Origin: Nitrosomonadales bacterium
GTDB taxonomy: Bacteria; Pseudomonadota; Gammaproteobacteria; Burkholderiales; Gallionellaceae
DNA length: 64,000 nt
Reading direction: 5' to 3'
Assembly (NCBI GenBank): GCA_016208015.1
Contig: JACQYW010000014.1
Span: 1-64,000 of the forward strand
A program made the position numbers and the translations under genes. Positions 50,853-61,844 of the stretch are shown one piece after another. Each line of letters begins with the position of its first letter. The stretch's first letter is position 1. Below the pieces are notes generated by a model that saw only the letters and a list, made by a program, of their open reading frames with translations, made no database searches and had not been told where the DNA came from.

Positions 50853-51311
50853 TCACTTCGCGTCGACACTCGAAGTGAAGAACTTGCCGATCAGATCTTC
50901 CAGCACCACCGCCGACTGCGTCTTCTTGAACTCATCGCCGCTCTTCAGCATCACATCGTCGCCGCCGGGCATCAAACCGATGTATTGCTCACCCAGCAGA
51001 CCGGAAGTCAGGATGTTGGCAAAGGTGTCCTTGGGGAACTGGTAACGCTTGTCGATGCTCATGGTCACCCTGGCTTCGTAACGCTCGGTGTCCAGCACGA
51101 TACCGGTCACCCGCCCCACCAGCACACCGGAACTGCGCACCGAGGCGGTCGGCTTCAGGCCGCCGACGTTGGTGAAGTGCGCCTGCAACACATACGACTC
51201 CGATACATTATAAGTACTCAAGTTCCCGACCTTGAGCGCCAGCACCACCAGCGCCCCGAGACCCGCCACCACGAAAGCGCCTACCCACAGATCCAGTGTC
51301 GTACGTTCCAT
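50853..51311 (-). CDS. mlaD: MlaD, MCE-domain substrate-binding subunit
   Basis: 152 residues. One N-terminal membrane anchor (LWVGAFVVAGLGALVVLALK), then an MCE domain (VGGLKPTASVRSSGVLVGRV, GLLGEQYIGLMPGGDDVML). Forms the hexameric periplasmic ring on MlaE. AAAGG precedes the ATG at 51311. Confidence 0.95.
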   Translation of the reverse strand: MERTTLDLWVGAFVVAGLGALVVLALKVGNLSTYNVSESYVLQAHFTNVGGLKPTASVRSSGVLVGRVTGIVLDTERYEARVTMSIDKRYQFPKDTFANILTSGLLGEQYIGLMPGGDDVMLKSGDEFKKTQSAVVLEDLIGKFFTSSVDAK

Positions 51312-51315
51312 ACCT

Positions 51316-52104
51316 TTAAGCTCCTTGAAACATGAATGCGGTCAAAATGAAATCCAGCATCAATATCGCCAGCGACGACTGCACCACCGTGCGCGTCGTC
51401 GCACCCGACACGCCTTCCGCCGTGGGCGGCGCATCGTAACCCTCGAACAGGGCGATGGCCGTGACTGCCAGACCGAACACGAAACTCTTGATCACGCCGT
51501 TCAGCACATCATGCTGGAAATCCACCGAGGCCTGCATCTGCGACCAGAACGAACCCTCGTCCACGCCGATGATCACCACGCCGACCACATAACCGCCGAA
51601 CACCCCCATCGCCGAAAACAGTGCCGCCAGCAGGGGCATGGAGATCACGCCGGCCCAGAAACGCGGCGCCACCACGCGCGCGATCGGGTTGACCGCCATC
51701 ATCTCCATCGCGGCGATCTGCTCGGTGGCTTTCATCAGGCCGATCTCGGCGGTCATCGCCGAACCGGCGCGGCTGGCGAACAGCAGCGCCGCCAGCACCG
51801 GCCCCAGTTCGCGCACCAGACTCAGCGCCACCAGCGAGCCCAGCGCCGATTCCGAGCCGTAGCGTTTCAGCGTCTCGTATCCCTGCAAGCCCAGCACCAT
51901 GCCGACGAACATGCCCGACACCAGGATGATGATGAGCGACATCACGCCGCTGGAGAACATCTCCTTCACGGTCAGGCGGAAACGCCTGAAACTGGTGCCG
52001 GAATAGAACAGCGTCATCACGAAGAAGCGCGAGGCATAGCCGATGCGCCATACCGCATTGATGCTGCGGCGACCGATGACCTTCAGACTCTTGGCGACAG
52101 GCAT
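51316..52104 (-). CDS. mlaE: MlaE, ABC permease subunit
   Basis: 262 residues with about five membrane helices. RELGPVLAALLFASRAGSAM then TAEIGLMKATEQIAAMEMMA is the MlaE/permease signature, also VVAPRFWAGVISMPLLAAL. One-base overlap (TGATG) with the mlaF stop. Confidence 0.95.
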   Translation of the reverse strand: MPVAKSLKVIGRRSINAVWRIGYASRFFVMTLFYSGTSFRRFRLTVKEMFSSGVMSLIIILVSGMFVGMVLGLQGYETLKRYGSESALGSLVALSLVRELGPVLAALLFASRAGSAMTAEIGLMKATEQIAAMEMMAVNPIARVVAPRFWAGVISMPLLAALFSAMGVFGGYVVGVVIIGVDEGSFWSQMQASVDFQHDVLNGVIKSFVFGLAVTAIALFEGYDAPPTAEGVSGATTRTVVQSSLAILMLDFILTAFMFQGA

Positions 52105-52904
52105 CAGGCCGGCACTCCCAGATCTTTGCGGTAATCCCCGCCGGGATAGTGGAACGGCACCGGGCCGTCCATCTCGCCGTGCACGAACTGGTGCACGAAC
52201 GGCTTGTCGGAAGCGCTTATCTCGTCCGGCGTACCCTCGGCGACGATCACGCCGTCGGCGATGAAATAGATGTAATCGACGATCTTCAGCGACTCCTGCA
52301 CGTCGTGCGTCACGATCACCGAGGTCGCGCCCAGCGCGTCGTTCAGCTTGCGGATCAACTGCCCCACCACGGTGAGCGAGATCGGGTCGAGTCCGGCGAA
52401 CGGTTCATCGTAAAGGATCAGCATCGGGTCCAGCGCCACGGTGCGCGCCAGCGCCACGCGCCGCGCCATGCCGCCCGACAATTCGGCGGGCATCAGATCA
52501 TGTGTGCCGCGCAGGCCGACCGCATGCAGCTTCATCATCACCAGATCGCGGATGACCTCTTCCGGCAGATCGGTGTGTTCGCGCATCTGGAACGCCACGT
52601 TGTCGAACACCGACATGTCGGTGAACAGCGCGCCGAACTGGAACAGCACGCCCATCTTGCGGCGCATGTCATACAGTCCCTGCTGGTCCAGCTCATGCAT
52701 ATCCTGCCCGTCTATCCTGATCTCGCCCCTGGTGGGCTTGATCGCGCCGCCGATCAGGCGGAACAGGGTGGTCTTGCCGCAGCCGCTCCCGCCCATGATG
52801 GCGATGAGCTTGCCCTTCGGAAAGGACATATTGATGCCTTTCAGAATAGGACGGCTGTCGTAGGCAAAATTGACATCGCGGACTTCGACCAGGGGTGCGG
52901 ACAC
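52104..52904 (-). CDS. mlaF: MlaF, ABC ATPase subunit (GTG start)
   Basis: 266 residues. Walker A GGSGCGKTTLFRL, signature motif ELSGGMARRVALAR, Walker B MLILYDEPFAGLDPIS and the switch His in VIVTHDVQESL. Drives phospholipid movement between inner and outer membrane to keep lipid asymmetry. The start is GTG (52904), giving MSAPLVEVRDVNFAYDSRP. First gene of mlaFEDCB-murA-hisGD. Confidence 0.95.
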   Translation of the reverse strand: MSAPLVEVRDVNFAYDSRPILKGINMSFPKGKLIAIMGGSGCGKTTLFRLIGGAIKPTRGEIRIDGQDMHELDQQGLYDMRRKMGVLFQFGALFTDMSVFDNVAFQMREHTDLPEEVIRDLVMMKLHAVGLRGTHDLMPAELSGGMARRVALARTVALDPMLILYDEPFAGLDPISLTVVGQLIRKLNDALGATSVIVTHDVQESLKIVDYIYFIADGVIVAEGTPDEISASDKPFVHQFVHGEMDGPVPFHYPGGDYRKDLGVPA

Positions 52905-53050
52905 TTATGAACCTATCGCGGTTTGAAGAGGGGCGCATTCTAAACCACGCCACCGGAACTTGGAAATCGCTGATTACTTGAGCTTGGCGCGATTGCGGGC
53001 TATCCTGCGCGGCGTTACACATATCTCGTGCTTACTTTCAGGATAACAGC

Positions 53051-54466
<1,416 letters not shown>

Positions 54467-54477
54467 AGGGGAAGCAG

Positions 54478-55989
54478 ATGTATCTGGAGCACTTCGGCCT
54501 GACCGAGCCGCCTTTCAAGATCACCCCGGTCACCGAATTCTTCTTTTCCGGGGCGAACCGGGGCGAGATCCTCGATGCGCTGGTCTACGCCATCACCGAC
54601 GGCGAAGGCATCGTCAAGATCAGCGGCGAAGTCGGCAGCGGCAAGACCATGCTGTGCCGCATGCTGCTGGACCGTCTGCCCTCCAACATCAAAGCCATCT
54701 ATCTGGCCAACCCCAGCATGTCGCGCGACGAGCTGCTCTACGCCATCGCCGACCGGCTCGATCTCGACCTCGAAGGCAAACGCGTCAACATCATCCTGCA
54801 GACCCTGCAGAACCATCTGGAAGCGATGTATGAGCGCGGCGAACGCTGCGTGGTGCTGGTGGACGAGGCGCATGCCATGCCGCTGGAGACGCTGGAAGAG
54901 TTGCGTCTGCTCTACAACCTGCAGGTCGGCAAACACAAGCTGATCCAGATCGTGCTGTTCGGCCAGCCCGAACTGGATGTGAAGCTGGAGCAGACCAACA
55001 TGCGCCAGCTAAAAGACCGCATCGTGCATCACTTCAACATCCTGCCGATCTCGCGCAAGGTGATCAACGATTACCTGATGTTCCGCATGCGTGCGGCCGG
55101 ATACAAAGGCCCGGACGTGTTCTCGCCCGCCGCCGTGCAACTCATCGGCAAGGCCTCGCAAGGCCTGATGCGCCGCGTCAACATCCTCGCCGATAAATCG
55201 CTGCTCGCCGCCTTCGTGGAGAACACGCACAGCATCGAATCGCGCCATGTGCTGGCGGCCATCCGCGACAGCGAGATGACCAGCAATCGCAACCTGCTCA
55301 ACCGCAAGAGCATCTCGATGACGGGCGGCGCCATCCTGTTCGCCGCCACGCTGGCTGGCGCAAGCTGGTTCATGGGACAGCAGAATACGCACCTTCCCGC
55401 CCAGGCGGCGACGCAACCCATCGTCGTGGCGCAAGCTGATGTAGCCAGCGCAGTGGCCGAGGTTGTCGCTTCGTCGCCCGCTGCTGCCGCAACCCTCGTG
55501 CCCCCGGCCGAAGCCGCCAATGCCGAAGCGCCTGTTGTCGCGGTTGCTGCGCCAGTTGAAAAATCACCCGCCCCCGTAGTTGCAACCAAGCCCGCCGTCA
55601 AACATGCCGCAGCCGCGACTCCCGCCACCGCCGCGCCAACGGCGCCTGTCGCGCAACCGCAGACGATGCTGCAGCAACGGCTGGACGCCACCCAGGCGAT
55701 GCTGGCAAAACCCGAACGCGGAAACGTCAGCATCCAGTTGTTCTACACCGACGACATCCGCCCCGAGCGCATGGAACGTTTTCTCGGTCGCGCTCAAAGA
55801 TTGGGGATACTTGCCGAGATATATATCGTACCGATCAAGTTAAGCGGGAAAGACGGATATCGCGTGTTATTTGGCAACTTTTCCAGCAACGAAGCGGCTC
55901 TCACAGGAATACAGGATTTGCCGCAGCGATACAAAGATGCTTTTGCCCCCACTTTGCACATGCTAGATGGGTCGCAGAACATGCCATAA
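54478..55989 (+). CDS. mshM: MshM/ExeA-type AAA ATPase with C-terminal SPOR-like domain
   Basis: 503 residues. N-terminal ExeA/GspA AAA domain: MYLEHFGLTEPPFKITPVTE, Walker A GEVGSGKT (50-57), VLVDEAHAMPLETLEELRLL. One membrane segment at about 280-298 (GGAILFAATLAGASWFM), then an Ala/Pro-rich linker of over 100 residues. The end (VSIQLFYTDDIRPERMERFL, GYRVLFGNFSSNEAAL) looks like a SPOR-type peptidoglycan-binding domain. Such proteins help secretins pass the cell wall. First structural gene of the pilus cluster. Confidence 0.85.
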   Translation: MYLEHFGLTEPPFKITPVTEFFFSGANRGEILDALVYAITDGEGIVKISGEVGSGKTMLCRMLLDRLPSNIKAIYLANPSMSRDELLYAIADRLDLDLEGKRVNIILQTLQNHLEAMYERGERCVVLVDEAHAMPLETLEELRLLYNLQVGKHKLIQIVLFGQPELDVKLEQTNMRQLKDRIVHHFNILPISRKVINDYLMFRMRAAGYKGPDVFSPAAVQLIGKASQGLMRRVNILADKSLLAAFVENTHSIESRHVLAAIRDSEMTSNRNLLNRKSISMTGGAILFAATLAGASWFMGQQNTHLPAQAATQPIVVAQADVASAVAEVVASSPAAAATLVPPAEAANAEAPVVAVAAPVEKSPAPVVATKPAVKHAAAATPATAAPTAPVAQPQTMLQQRLDATQAMLAKPERGNVSIQLFYTDDIRPERMERFLGRAQRLGILAEIYIVPIKLSGKDGYRVLFGNFSSNEAALTGIQDLPQRYKDAFAPTLHMLDGSQNMP

Positions 55990-56081
55990 GCGATTGAAGG
56001 AAAAAGTATATAGGCCAAATGACATATTGCCGAGGTCGGAAAATGATGTTACCTTGCGCCGAAACAAAGGGGGAAAAGGGA

Positions 56082-57821
56082 ATGAGGTTCACTCACATAA
56101 TGCTGTGTACAGCTTGCGTTTCGCTCATCTCTTGCGGAACGAAGCAGATCACACCGTCCGACAAGCACATCCAGCAGAGCAGTCTGGAGGCCAGTCAAGC
56201 AGCCGGAAACATCCCGCAACCCAGCAAACGCGCAGTCGTTCTTCCCCCTCCCAAACCTGCAGCAAAAGTAGAAACCTACAGTGTCGTCGTCACCAGCCTG
56301 CCCGCCCGCGATATCCTGTTCGCACTGGCGCGCGATGCCAAGGTCAACATCGACATCCATCCCGGCATCAACGGCACCGTTACTCTCAACGCCATCAACC
56401 AGACTTTGCCGCAGATCCTCGATCGCATCTCCAAGCAAGTGGACATGCGTTACGAACTGGAGAACGGCAACCTGATCGTGATGCCCGACACACCGTTCCT
56501 GAGAACCTACAAGATCGATTACGTGAACATGTCGCGAGATTCGGATAGCGGCATCACCAGCACCGGTCAAATCGGCGGCACATCGACCGGAGGAGGCTCG
56601 AGTGGCAACAACTCCCAACTTTCCATCAAAAATTCTTCCAAGAATCGTTTCTGGGAAACGTTGGAAAAGAACATCAAAGACATCCTGAGGGAAACCGACA
56701 AGGAAATCGTCGGTCGCCGCAAATCAAGCGCAGAGGAACAGGCAGCCAGCGAGCAGGACGCCAAATCGAACAACAAAACTTCGAACAGCGAAAGTGGTAA
56801 AGCTGCCGGGGAAACCAAAAGCAAAAGCAGCGAAGATTACCAGGACTACCAGATACTGCAGGCGGCTTCGGTCATTGCCAGCCCCGAAGCCGGCATCATC
56901 ACCGTACGCGCGACAGGTAAACAGCATGGGAAAATCCAGGATTTCATCTCTCAGGTCATGCGCAATGCCCGCCGACAAGTACTCATCGAAGCAACCATCG
57001 CCGAAGTACGTCTGAACAGCAATTATCAGCAAGGCATCGATTGGTCCAGATTGCGCCTGGGCGCCAAAGGCTTTGAGATGACACAGGCGGGAACAGCGGG
57101 GCTGCCTGCCAGCTTGACTGGCAGCATGATGATATTGAACTACGCCAATCCGACTTCGAAACTTGGCAATCTGAGCGCCTCGGTTTCGCTGCTTGAATCC
57201 TTCGGCGATGTGAAGGTGCTCTCCAGCCCGAAGATCAGTGTCATGAACAACCAGACCGCCATGCTGCGCGTGGTCGACAACAATGTTTACTTCATCGTCA
57301 ACTCGACTACCACTCCGTGTTCTCCGGCTCCGTGTACGCCCATCATCACCTATACCACGACGGTCAACAGCGTTCCCATCGGCTTTTCCATGAGCGTGAC
57401 TCCGCAGATCAACGATAGCGATACTGTGCTTCTCAATATTCGCCCAACCATCACACGACTGCTGGCACCCAAGCAAGATCCTACGCCGGGATTAGCTGTC
57501 GCCAACTCGATTCCGCAAGTTTCCACTCGCGAGATGGAGTCGGTATTGAAGATCGAAAATAACCAGATCGCCATCCTGGGCGGATTGATGCAGGATGAGA
57601 TCAACAATCTGACCGACGCTGTTCCGCTACTGGGCGACATCCCGATCGCAGGTGTCGCGTTCAAGAATCGCAACGACACCAAGACCAAGACCGAACTGGT
57701 GATCTTCCTGCGCCCGGTGGTGATCAAGGATGCCAGCATGGAAGGCGATTACAGCGCCTACCGCAACAACCTGCCGGATGCCGACTTCCTCAAGCCCGAG
57801 AATGAGAAGAAGAAGCCATGA
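56082..57821 (+). CDS. mshL: MshL-type outer-membrane secretin lipoprotein
   Basis: 579 residues. Lipoprotein signal MRFTHIMLCTACVSLISC (C18), starting at 56082 with AAAGGGA upstream. An N-terminal STN-like domain (FALARDAKVNIDIHPGINGT), a Ser/Lys/Glu-rich spacer (about 200-265), then the secretin domain (VLIEATIAEVRLNSNYQQGI, VLSSPKISVMNNQTAMLRVV, NNQIAILGGLMQDE, VPLLGDIPIAGVAFKNR). The pore through which the pilus leaves. The 92 bases before it hold no gene. Confidence 0.92.
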   Translation: MRFTHIMLCTACVSLISCGTKQITPSDKHIQQSSLEASQAAGNIPQPSKRAVVLPPPKPAAKVETYSVVVTSLPARDILFALARDAKVNIDIHPGINGTVTLNAINQTLPQILDRISKQVDMRYELENGNLIVMPDTPFLRTYKIDYVNMSRDSDSGITSTGQIGGTSTGGGSSGNNSQLSIKNSSKNRFWETLEKNIKDILRETDKEIVGRRKSSAEEQAASEQDAKSNNKTSNSESGKAAGETKSKSSEDYQDYQILQAASVIASPEAGIITVRATGKQHGKIQDFISQVMRNARRQVLIEATIAEVRLNSNYQQGIDWSRLRLGAKGFEMTQAGTAGLPASLTGSMMILNYANPTSKLGNLSASVSLLESFGDVKVLSSPKISVMNNQTAMLRVVDNNVYFIVNSTTTPCSPAPCTPIITYTTTVNSVPIGFSMSVTPQINDSDTVLLNIRPTITRLLAPKQDPTPGLAVANSIPQVSTREMESVLKIENNQIAILGGLMQDEINNLTDAVPLLGDIPIAGVAFKNRNDTKTKTELVIFLRPVVIKDASMEGDYSAYRNNLPDADFLKPENEKKKP

Positions 57822-58918
57822 GCCTGCTCCTCGACGCCCTGAAAAAATCCGGCGATAACCAGAACAAAGGCACGGGTCTGTCCGACCTGTCACTGGAAGA
57901 ATCATCGCCTTCCCGCGCTTCCTCCAACGCCGCTTCCGCCTCCTCATCGCGCGCCGCCGGGGAGACTCTGTTTGCCGCGAAGAAGAAAAAATCGTCCGGT
58001 CCGAGCTGGAAGCTGGGGCTGGTCCCCACCACGCTGTTGATCTGTTCGGTGATCGGCGCCGTCTATGGATATTACGTCTGGCTGCAATTGCAGCCACCAA
58101 GCCAGCCCGTAATAGCGCAGCGTACCGCGCCGCCCCCCGCGCCGGCACCTGTATTCGTTGCCGCAGTCCCGCTCGTTCCCTTCGTCCCTGCGCCTGAAGA
58201 AGCTGTCGTGCCGCAGCCGGAACAGCAACCCGTGGTCACTGCCCGCAACGACGATTTCGACACACCGCGCAGCACTCCGAGAACCGCAAAACCGCGCAGC
58301 AGGTCTGCCGGAACCGGCGTCGCCTTCCAGCGCAACGTCGAGACCGACAGCGTCACCGCCGCTCTGCTCGAAGCCTGGCAGGCCTATCAGCGCGGCGACT
58401 ACGTCACGGCATCCCAGGGGTATCGTCAGGTCCTGGGCAAGGATGCGAACAACCGCGATGCTTTGCTCGGCATGGCCGCGACCGCGCAACAACAGGGAAT
58501 GGATGAAGCCGCACAGCGCTACTACCGCCAGTTGCTGATACTCGATCCGCGCGATCCGGCTGCCCATGCCGCTTTGTCGGCCTATTCACCGGGGGATGCT
58601 GCCGACAGCGAGAGCAAACTCAAACAGCTGCTGGCCACACAACCGCGTTCCGGCGCATTGAACTTCGCGCTGGGCAACCTGTATGCCGAGCAATCGAACT
58701 GGGCGGAAGCGCAGCAGTATTTCTTCAACGCGTACTCGCTGGAACCGACCAATGCGCAGTTCGCTTTCAATCTGGCGGTGAGCCTGGATCATCTGGGACA
58801 GCGCAAGCTCGCCGCCCAGCACTATCAACAGGCTTTGCAACTTGATGCTTCCGGCAACTCCGGCTTCGACCACGCGCAAGCACAACAACGCTTGAATGAA
58901 CTGACCACCGCCCGCTGA
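57818..58918 (+). CDS. mshN: MshN-like TPR protein
   Basis: 366 residues. MSLLLDALKKS N-terminus typical of this family, a membrane segment (LVPTTLLICSVIGAVYGYYV, about 67-87), a Pro-rich linker and TPR repeats from about residue 185 (AWQAYQRGDYVTASQGYRQV, LLGMAATAQQQGMDEAAQRY, NLAVSLDHLGQRKLAAQHYQ). Structural partner in MSHA pilus assembly. Overlaps mshL by ATGA. Confidence 0.85.
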   Translation: MSLLLDALKKSGDNQNKGTGLSDLSLEESSPSRASSNAASASSSRAAGETLFAAKKKKSSGPSWKLGLVPTTLLICSVIGAVYGYYVWLQLQPPSQPVIAQRTAPPPAPAPVFVAAVPLVPFVPAPEEAVVPQPEQQPVVTARNDDFDTPRSTPRTAKPRSRSAGTGVAFQRNVETDSVTAALLEAWQAYQRGDYVTASQGYRQVLGKDANNRDALLGMAATAQQQGMDEAAQRYYRQLLILDPRDPAAHAALSAYSPGDAADSESKLKQLLATQPRSGALNFALGNLYAEQSNWAEAQQYFFNAYSLEPTNAQFAFNLAVSLDHLGQRKLAAQHYQQALQLDASGNSGFDHAQAQQRLNELTTAR

Positions 58919-58922
58919 GGAT

Positions 58923-60632
58923 ATGATGGCTGCACCGCAACAACAGAGCCAGCAGCCCATCGGGCACCTGCTGATAGCGAAGGGGGTGATCAGTGAAGAC
59001 CAACTTCGCATCGCCACCCAGGAGCAGAACAAATCCCCGCAACCGTTAGGGCGCCTGCTGGTCAGGCTCGGTTTCCTTTCTGAAGCGACCATCCGCGACG
59101 TGCTGTCCGAGAACCTCGGGCAGGAGAGCGTCGAGCTGGCCAGCGTCATCGTCGATCCGGCCGCGATCGTGCTGGTCCCCAAAGAGATCGCGCGCCGTTA
59201 CATCCTGCTGCCGTTGTCGGTCGATACCGCCAACAAGAACCTGACCATCGCGATCGCCGATCCGGACAACATCATCGCGCTCGACCAGGTGCGTGCGCTG
59301 CTGCGCGACGAATACCGCCTGGTCACCCAGCTCGCCAGCGAATCGGACATCCTGCGCGCCATCGACCAGTACTACGGCTTCGAGCTCTCCATCGACGGTA
59401 TCCTGCACGAGATCGAGCCGGGCGAGATGGAGCACCAGAACCTCCAGCAGGGGGTGAACGAATTCAGCCAGCCGGTGGTGCGCCTGATCGACGCGCTGCT
59501 CACCGAGGCGGTGCAGCAGGGCGCCTCCGACATCCACTTCGAACCCGAGAGCAGCTTCCTGCGCATCCGCTACCGCGTCGACGGCGTGCTGCGCCAGGTG
59601 CGCAGCCTGCACAAGAGTTTCTGGCCCGCGATGGTGGTGCGCCTGAAGGTCATGAGCGGCATGAACATCGCCGAGACCCGCGCTCCGCAGGACGGCCGCA
59701 TCTCCCTGCGCCTGTCCGGCCGCCCGATCGACTTCCGCGTCGCTTCTCACCCGACCTCGTACGGCGAGAATCTGGTGCTGCGTATCCTGGACCGCCAGAA
59801 AGGCATCGTGCCGATCAACCAGATCGGTCTGGACGAGGCCGCGCTCAACACGCTCAAGGGCATCATCGCCAAACCGGAAGGCATCGTGCTGGTGACCGGC
59901 CCGACCGGTAGCGGCAAGACGACCACGCTGTATTCGGTGCTCAACCATGTCAACACCGAGTCGGTGAACATCATGACGTTGGAAGACCCGGTGGAATATC
60001 CCATTCCGCTGATCCGCCAGAGCTCGGTGAACGAGGCGGCGAAACTGGATTTTGTGAGCGGTATCCGCTCCCTGATGCGCCAGGACCCGGACATCATCCT
60101 GGTCGGCGAGATTCGCGACCATCCGACCGCCGAGATGGCGTTCCGCGCCGCCATGACCGGCCACCAGGTCTATTCCACGCTGCACACCAACTCCGCCATC
60201 GGCGCGATACCGCGCCTGCTCGACATCGGCATCCTGCCGGACATCATGGCGGGCAACATCATCGGCGTCGTCGCCCAGCGGCTGGTGCGGGTACTGTGCC
60301 GCCACTGCAAATATCCTTATCACCCGGATCACAACGAATGCAAGATGCTCGGCGTTCGCCATGACGAGAACATCACCATCTACCGTGCCGCCGGCTGCGA
60401 CGCCTGCCATCATCAGGGCTACAGCGGACGCCAGGCGATCATGGAGATCCTCAAGATGGACAGCGAGATGGACGACCTGGTCGCGCGCCGCGCCAGCATC
60501 CGCGACCTGAAGAACATGGCGCTGGAGCGCGGCTTCCGGCCGCTGGCGCAGGACGGCATCCGCCGCATCCTGCAAGGCGTCACCTCCATCGCCGAAGTCT
60601 CGCGCGTGGTCGACCTGAGCGACCGGATGTAA
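58923..60632 (+). CDS. mshE: MshE/GspE-type pilus extension ATPase
   Basis: 569 residues. N-terminal GspE-I domain (IGHLLIAKGVISEDQLRIAT), the nucleotide-binding domain with Walker A TGPTGSGKTTTLYSVL (about 320-335), Asp box EDPVEYPI, Walker B DPDIILVGEIRD, and the zinc tetracysteine CRHC...CDAC (about 459-495). Powers pilus assembly. MshE-type N-domains can bind c-di-GMP; the RLGFLSEATIRDVLSENLG stretch may be such a site. The second ATG at 58926 is better spaced from GAGG. Confidence 0.93.
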   Translation: MMAAPQQQSQQPIGHLLIAKGVISEDQLRIATQEQNKSPQPLGRLLVRLGFLSEATIRDVLSENLGQESVELASVIVDPAAIVLVPKEIARRYILLPLSVDTANKNLTIAIADPDNIIALDQVRALLRDEYRLVTQLASESDILRAIDQYYGFELSIDGILHEIEPGEMEHQNLQQGVNEFSQPVVRLIDALLTEAVQQGASDIHFEPESSFLRIRYRVDGVLRQVRSLHKSFWPAMVVRLKVMSGMNIAETRAPQDGRISLRLSGRPIDFRVASHPTSYGENLVLRILDRQKGIVPINQIGLDEAALNTLKGIIAKPEGIVLVTGPTGSGKTTTLYSVLNHVNTESVNIMTLEDPVEYPIPLIRQSSVNEAAKLDFVSGIRSLMRQDPDIILVGEIRDHPTAEMAFRAAMTGHQVYSTLHTNSAIGAIPRLLDIGILPDIMAGNIIGVVAQRLVRVLCRHCKYPYHPDHNECKMLGVRHDENITIYRAAGCDACHHQGYSGRQAIMEILKMDSEMDDLVARRASIRDLKNMALERGFRPLAQDGIRRILQGVTSIAEVSRVVDLSDRM

Positions 60633-60641
60633 CACGACACC

Positions 60642-61844
60642 ATGGCGCTCTATTCCTACAAGGCGATCGACAATACCGGCAAGACCGCCAAGGGTCTGCA
60701 GGATGCGGGCAATATCATCGACCTAGAGATGCGCCTGAAGCGCTCGGGGCTGGATCTCATCAGCGCCAAGGAAGAAGAGAATGCGCTCTCCTTCGGCAGC
60801 AGCAAGGTCAAGCGCACCGACCTCATCACCTTCTTCTTCAACCTGGAGCAACTCGTCCGCGCAGGCGTGCCCCTGCTGGAATGTCTGGGCGACCTGCGCG
60901 ACAGCATGGAAGAAGCCTCTTTCCGCGAGATCATCGCCAGCCTGGTCGAATCCATCGAGAGCGGCAAGAAACTCTCGCAGGCGATGGCAGAGCACCCCAA
61001 CGCCTTCGACAAGATCACCGTGAGCCTGACCCGCGCGGGCGAGGACAGCGGACGCCTGGTCGAAGTGTTCGCCCACCTCACCGAGTCGCTCAAGTGGCAG
61101 GACGAGATGGCATCGCAGACCAAGAGCATGATGATCTACCCGCTCTTCGTCGGCACGATCGTGCTGGCCATCACCTTCTTCCTGATGATCTATCTGGTGC
61201 CGCAACTGGTCGGCTTCATCAAGGGCATGGGGCAGGATATCCCGATCCAGACGCGCATGCTGCTGGCGACCTCGTCGTTCTTCGTCAATTACTGGTATGT
61301 CGTGCTGCTGACCCCGCCAGCCCTGTTCGGCATCTACAAACTCGCGCTGTACGTCAATCCGGGGCTGCAATACCATGTGGATAACCTCAAGCTGCACATC
61401 TGGCCGACCGGCCCGATCCTGCGCAAGATCATCCTGGCACGCTTCGCAAATACCTTCGCCATGATGTACAGTTCCGGCATCACCATCCTCGACTGCATCG
61501 CCAATTCGCGCGACCTGGTCAATAATCAGGTCATCGCCAAAAGCCTGCAGAACGTAATGCAAGAGATCGAGGCGGGCAAGAACCTGACGCAGAGTTTTCA
61601 GCAGACCGGCATCTTTCCGCCGCTGGTGGTGCGGATGCTGAAAGTGGGCGAAGCCACCGGCCAACTCGACCATGCACTGCTCAACGTCAGTTATTTTTAT
61701 GATCGCGACGTGAAAGAATCGATCAAGAGGGTGCAGGCGCTGATCGAACCGACCATGACCATCATCCTCGGCGCGATATTGGGCTGGGTGATGCTGTCGG
61801 TGCTGTCGCCGATCTACGACCTCATCAGCAAGGTGAAAATCTAA
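60642..61844 (+). CDS. mshG: MshG/GspF-type pilus platform protein
   Basis: 400 residues with two GspF domains, each with its helical bundle (FFFNLEQLVRAGVPLLECLG; FANTFAMMYSSGITILDCIA) and membrane segments around residues 168-190, 215-235 and 372-392. Inner-membrane platform working with MshE. The stop overlaps the next start by one base. Confidence 0.93.
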   Translation: MALYSYKAIDNTGKTAKGLQDAGNIIDLEMRLKRSGLDLISAKEEENALSFGSSKVKRTDLITFFFNLEQLVRAGVPLLECLGDLRDSMEEASFREIIASLVESIESGKKLSQAMAEHPNAFDKITVSLTRAGEDSGRLVEVFAHLTESLKWQDEMASQTKSMMIYPLFVGTIVLAITFFLMIYLVPQLVGFIKGMGQDIPIQTRMLLATSSFFVNYWYVVLLTPPALFGIYKLALYVNPGLQYHVDNLKLHIWPTGPILRKIILARFANTFAMMYSSGITILDCIANSRDLVNNQVIAKSLQNVMQEIEAGKNLTQSFQQTGIFPPLVVRMLKVGEATGQLDHALLNVSYFYDRDVKESIKRVQALIEPTMTIILGAILGWVMLSVLSPIYDLISKVKI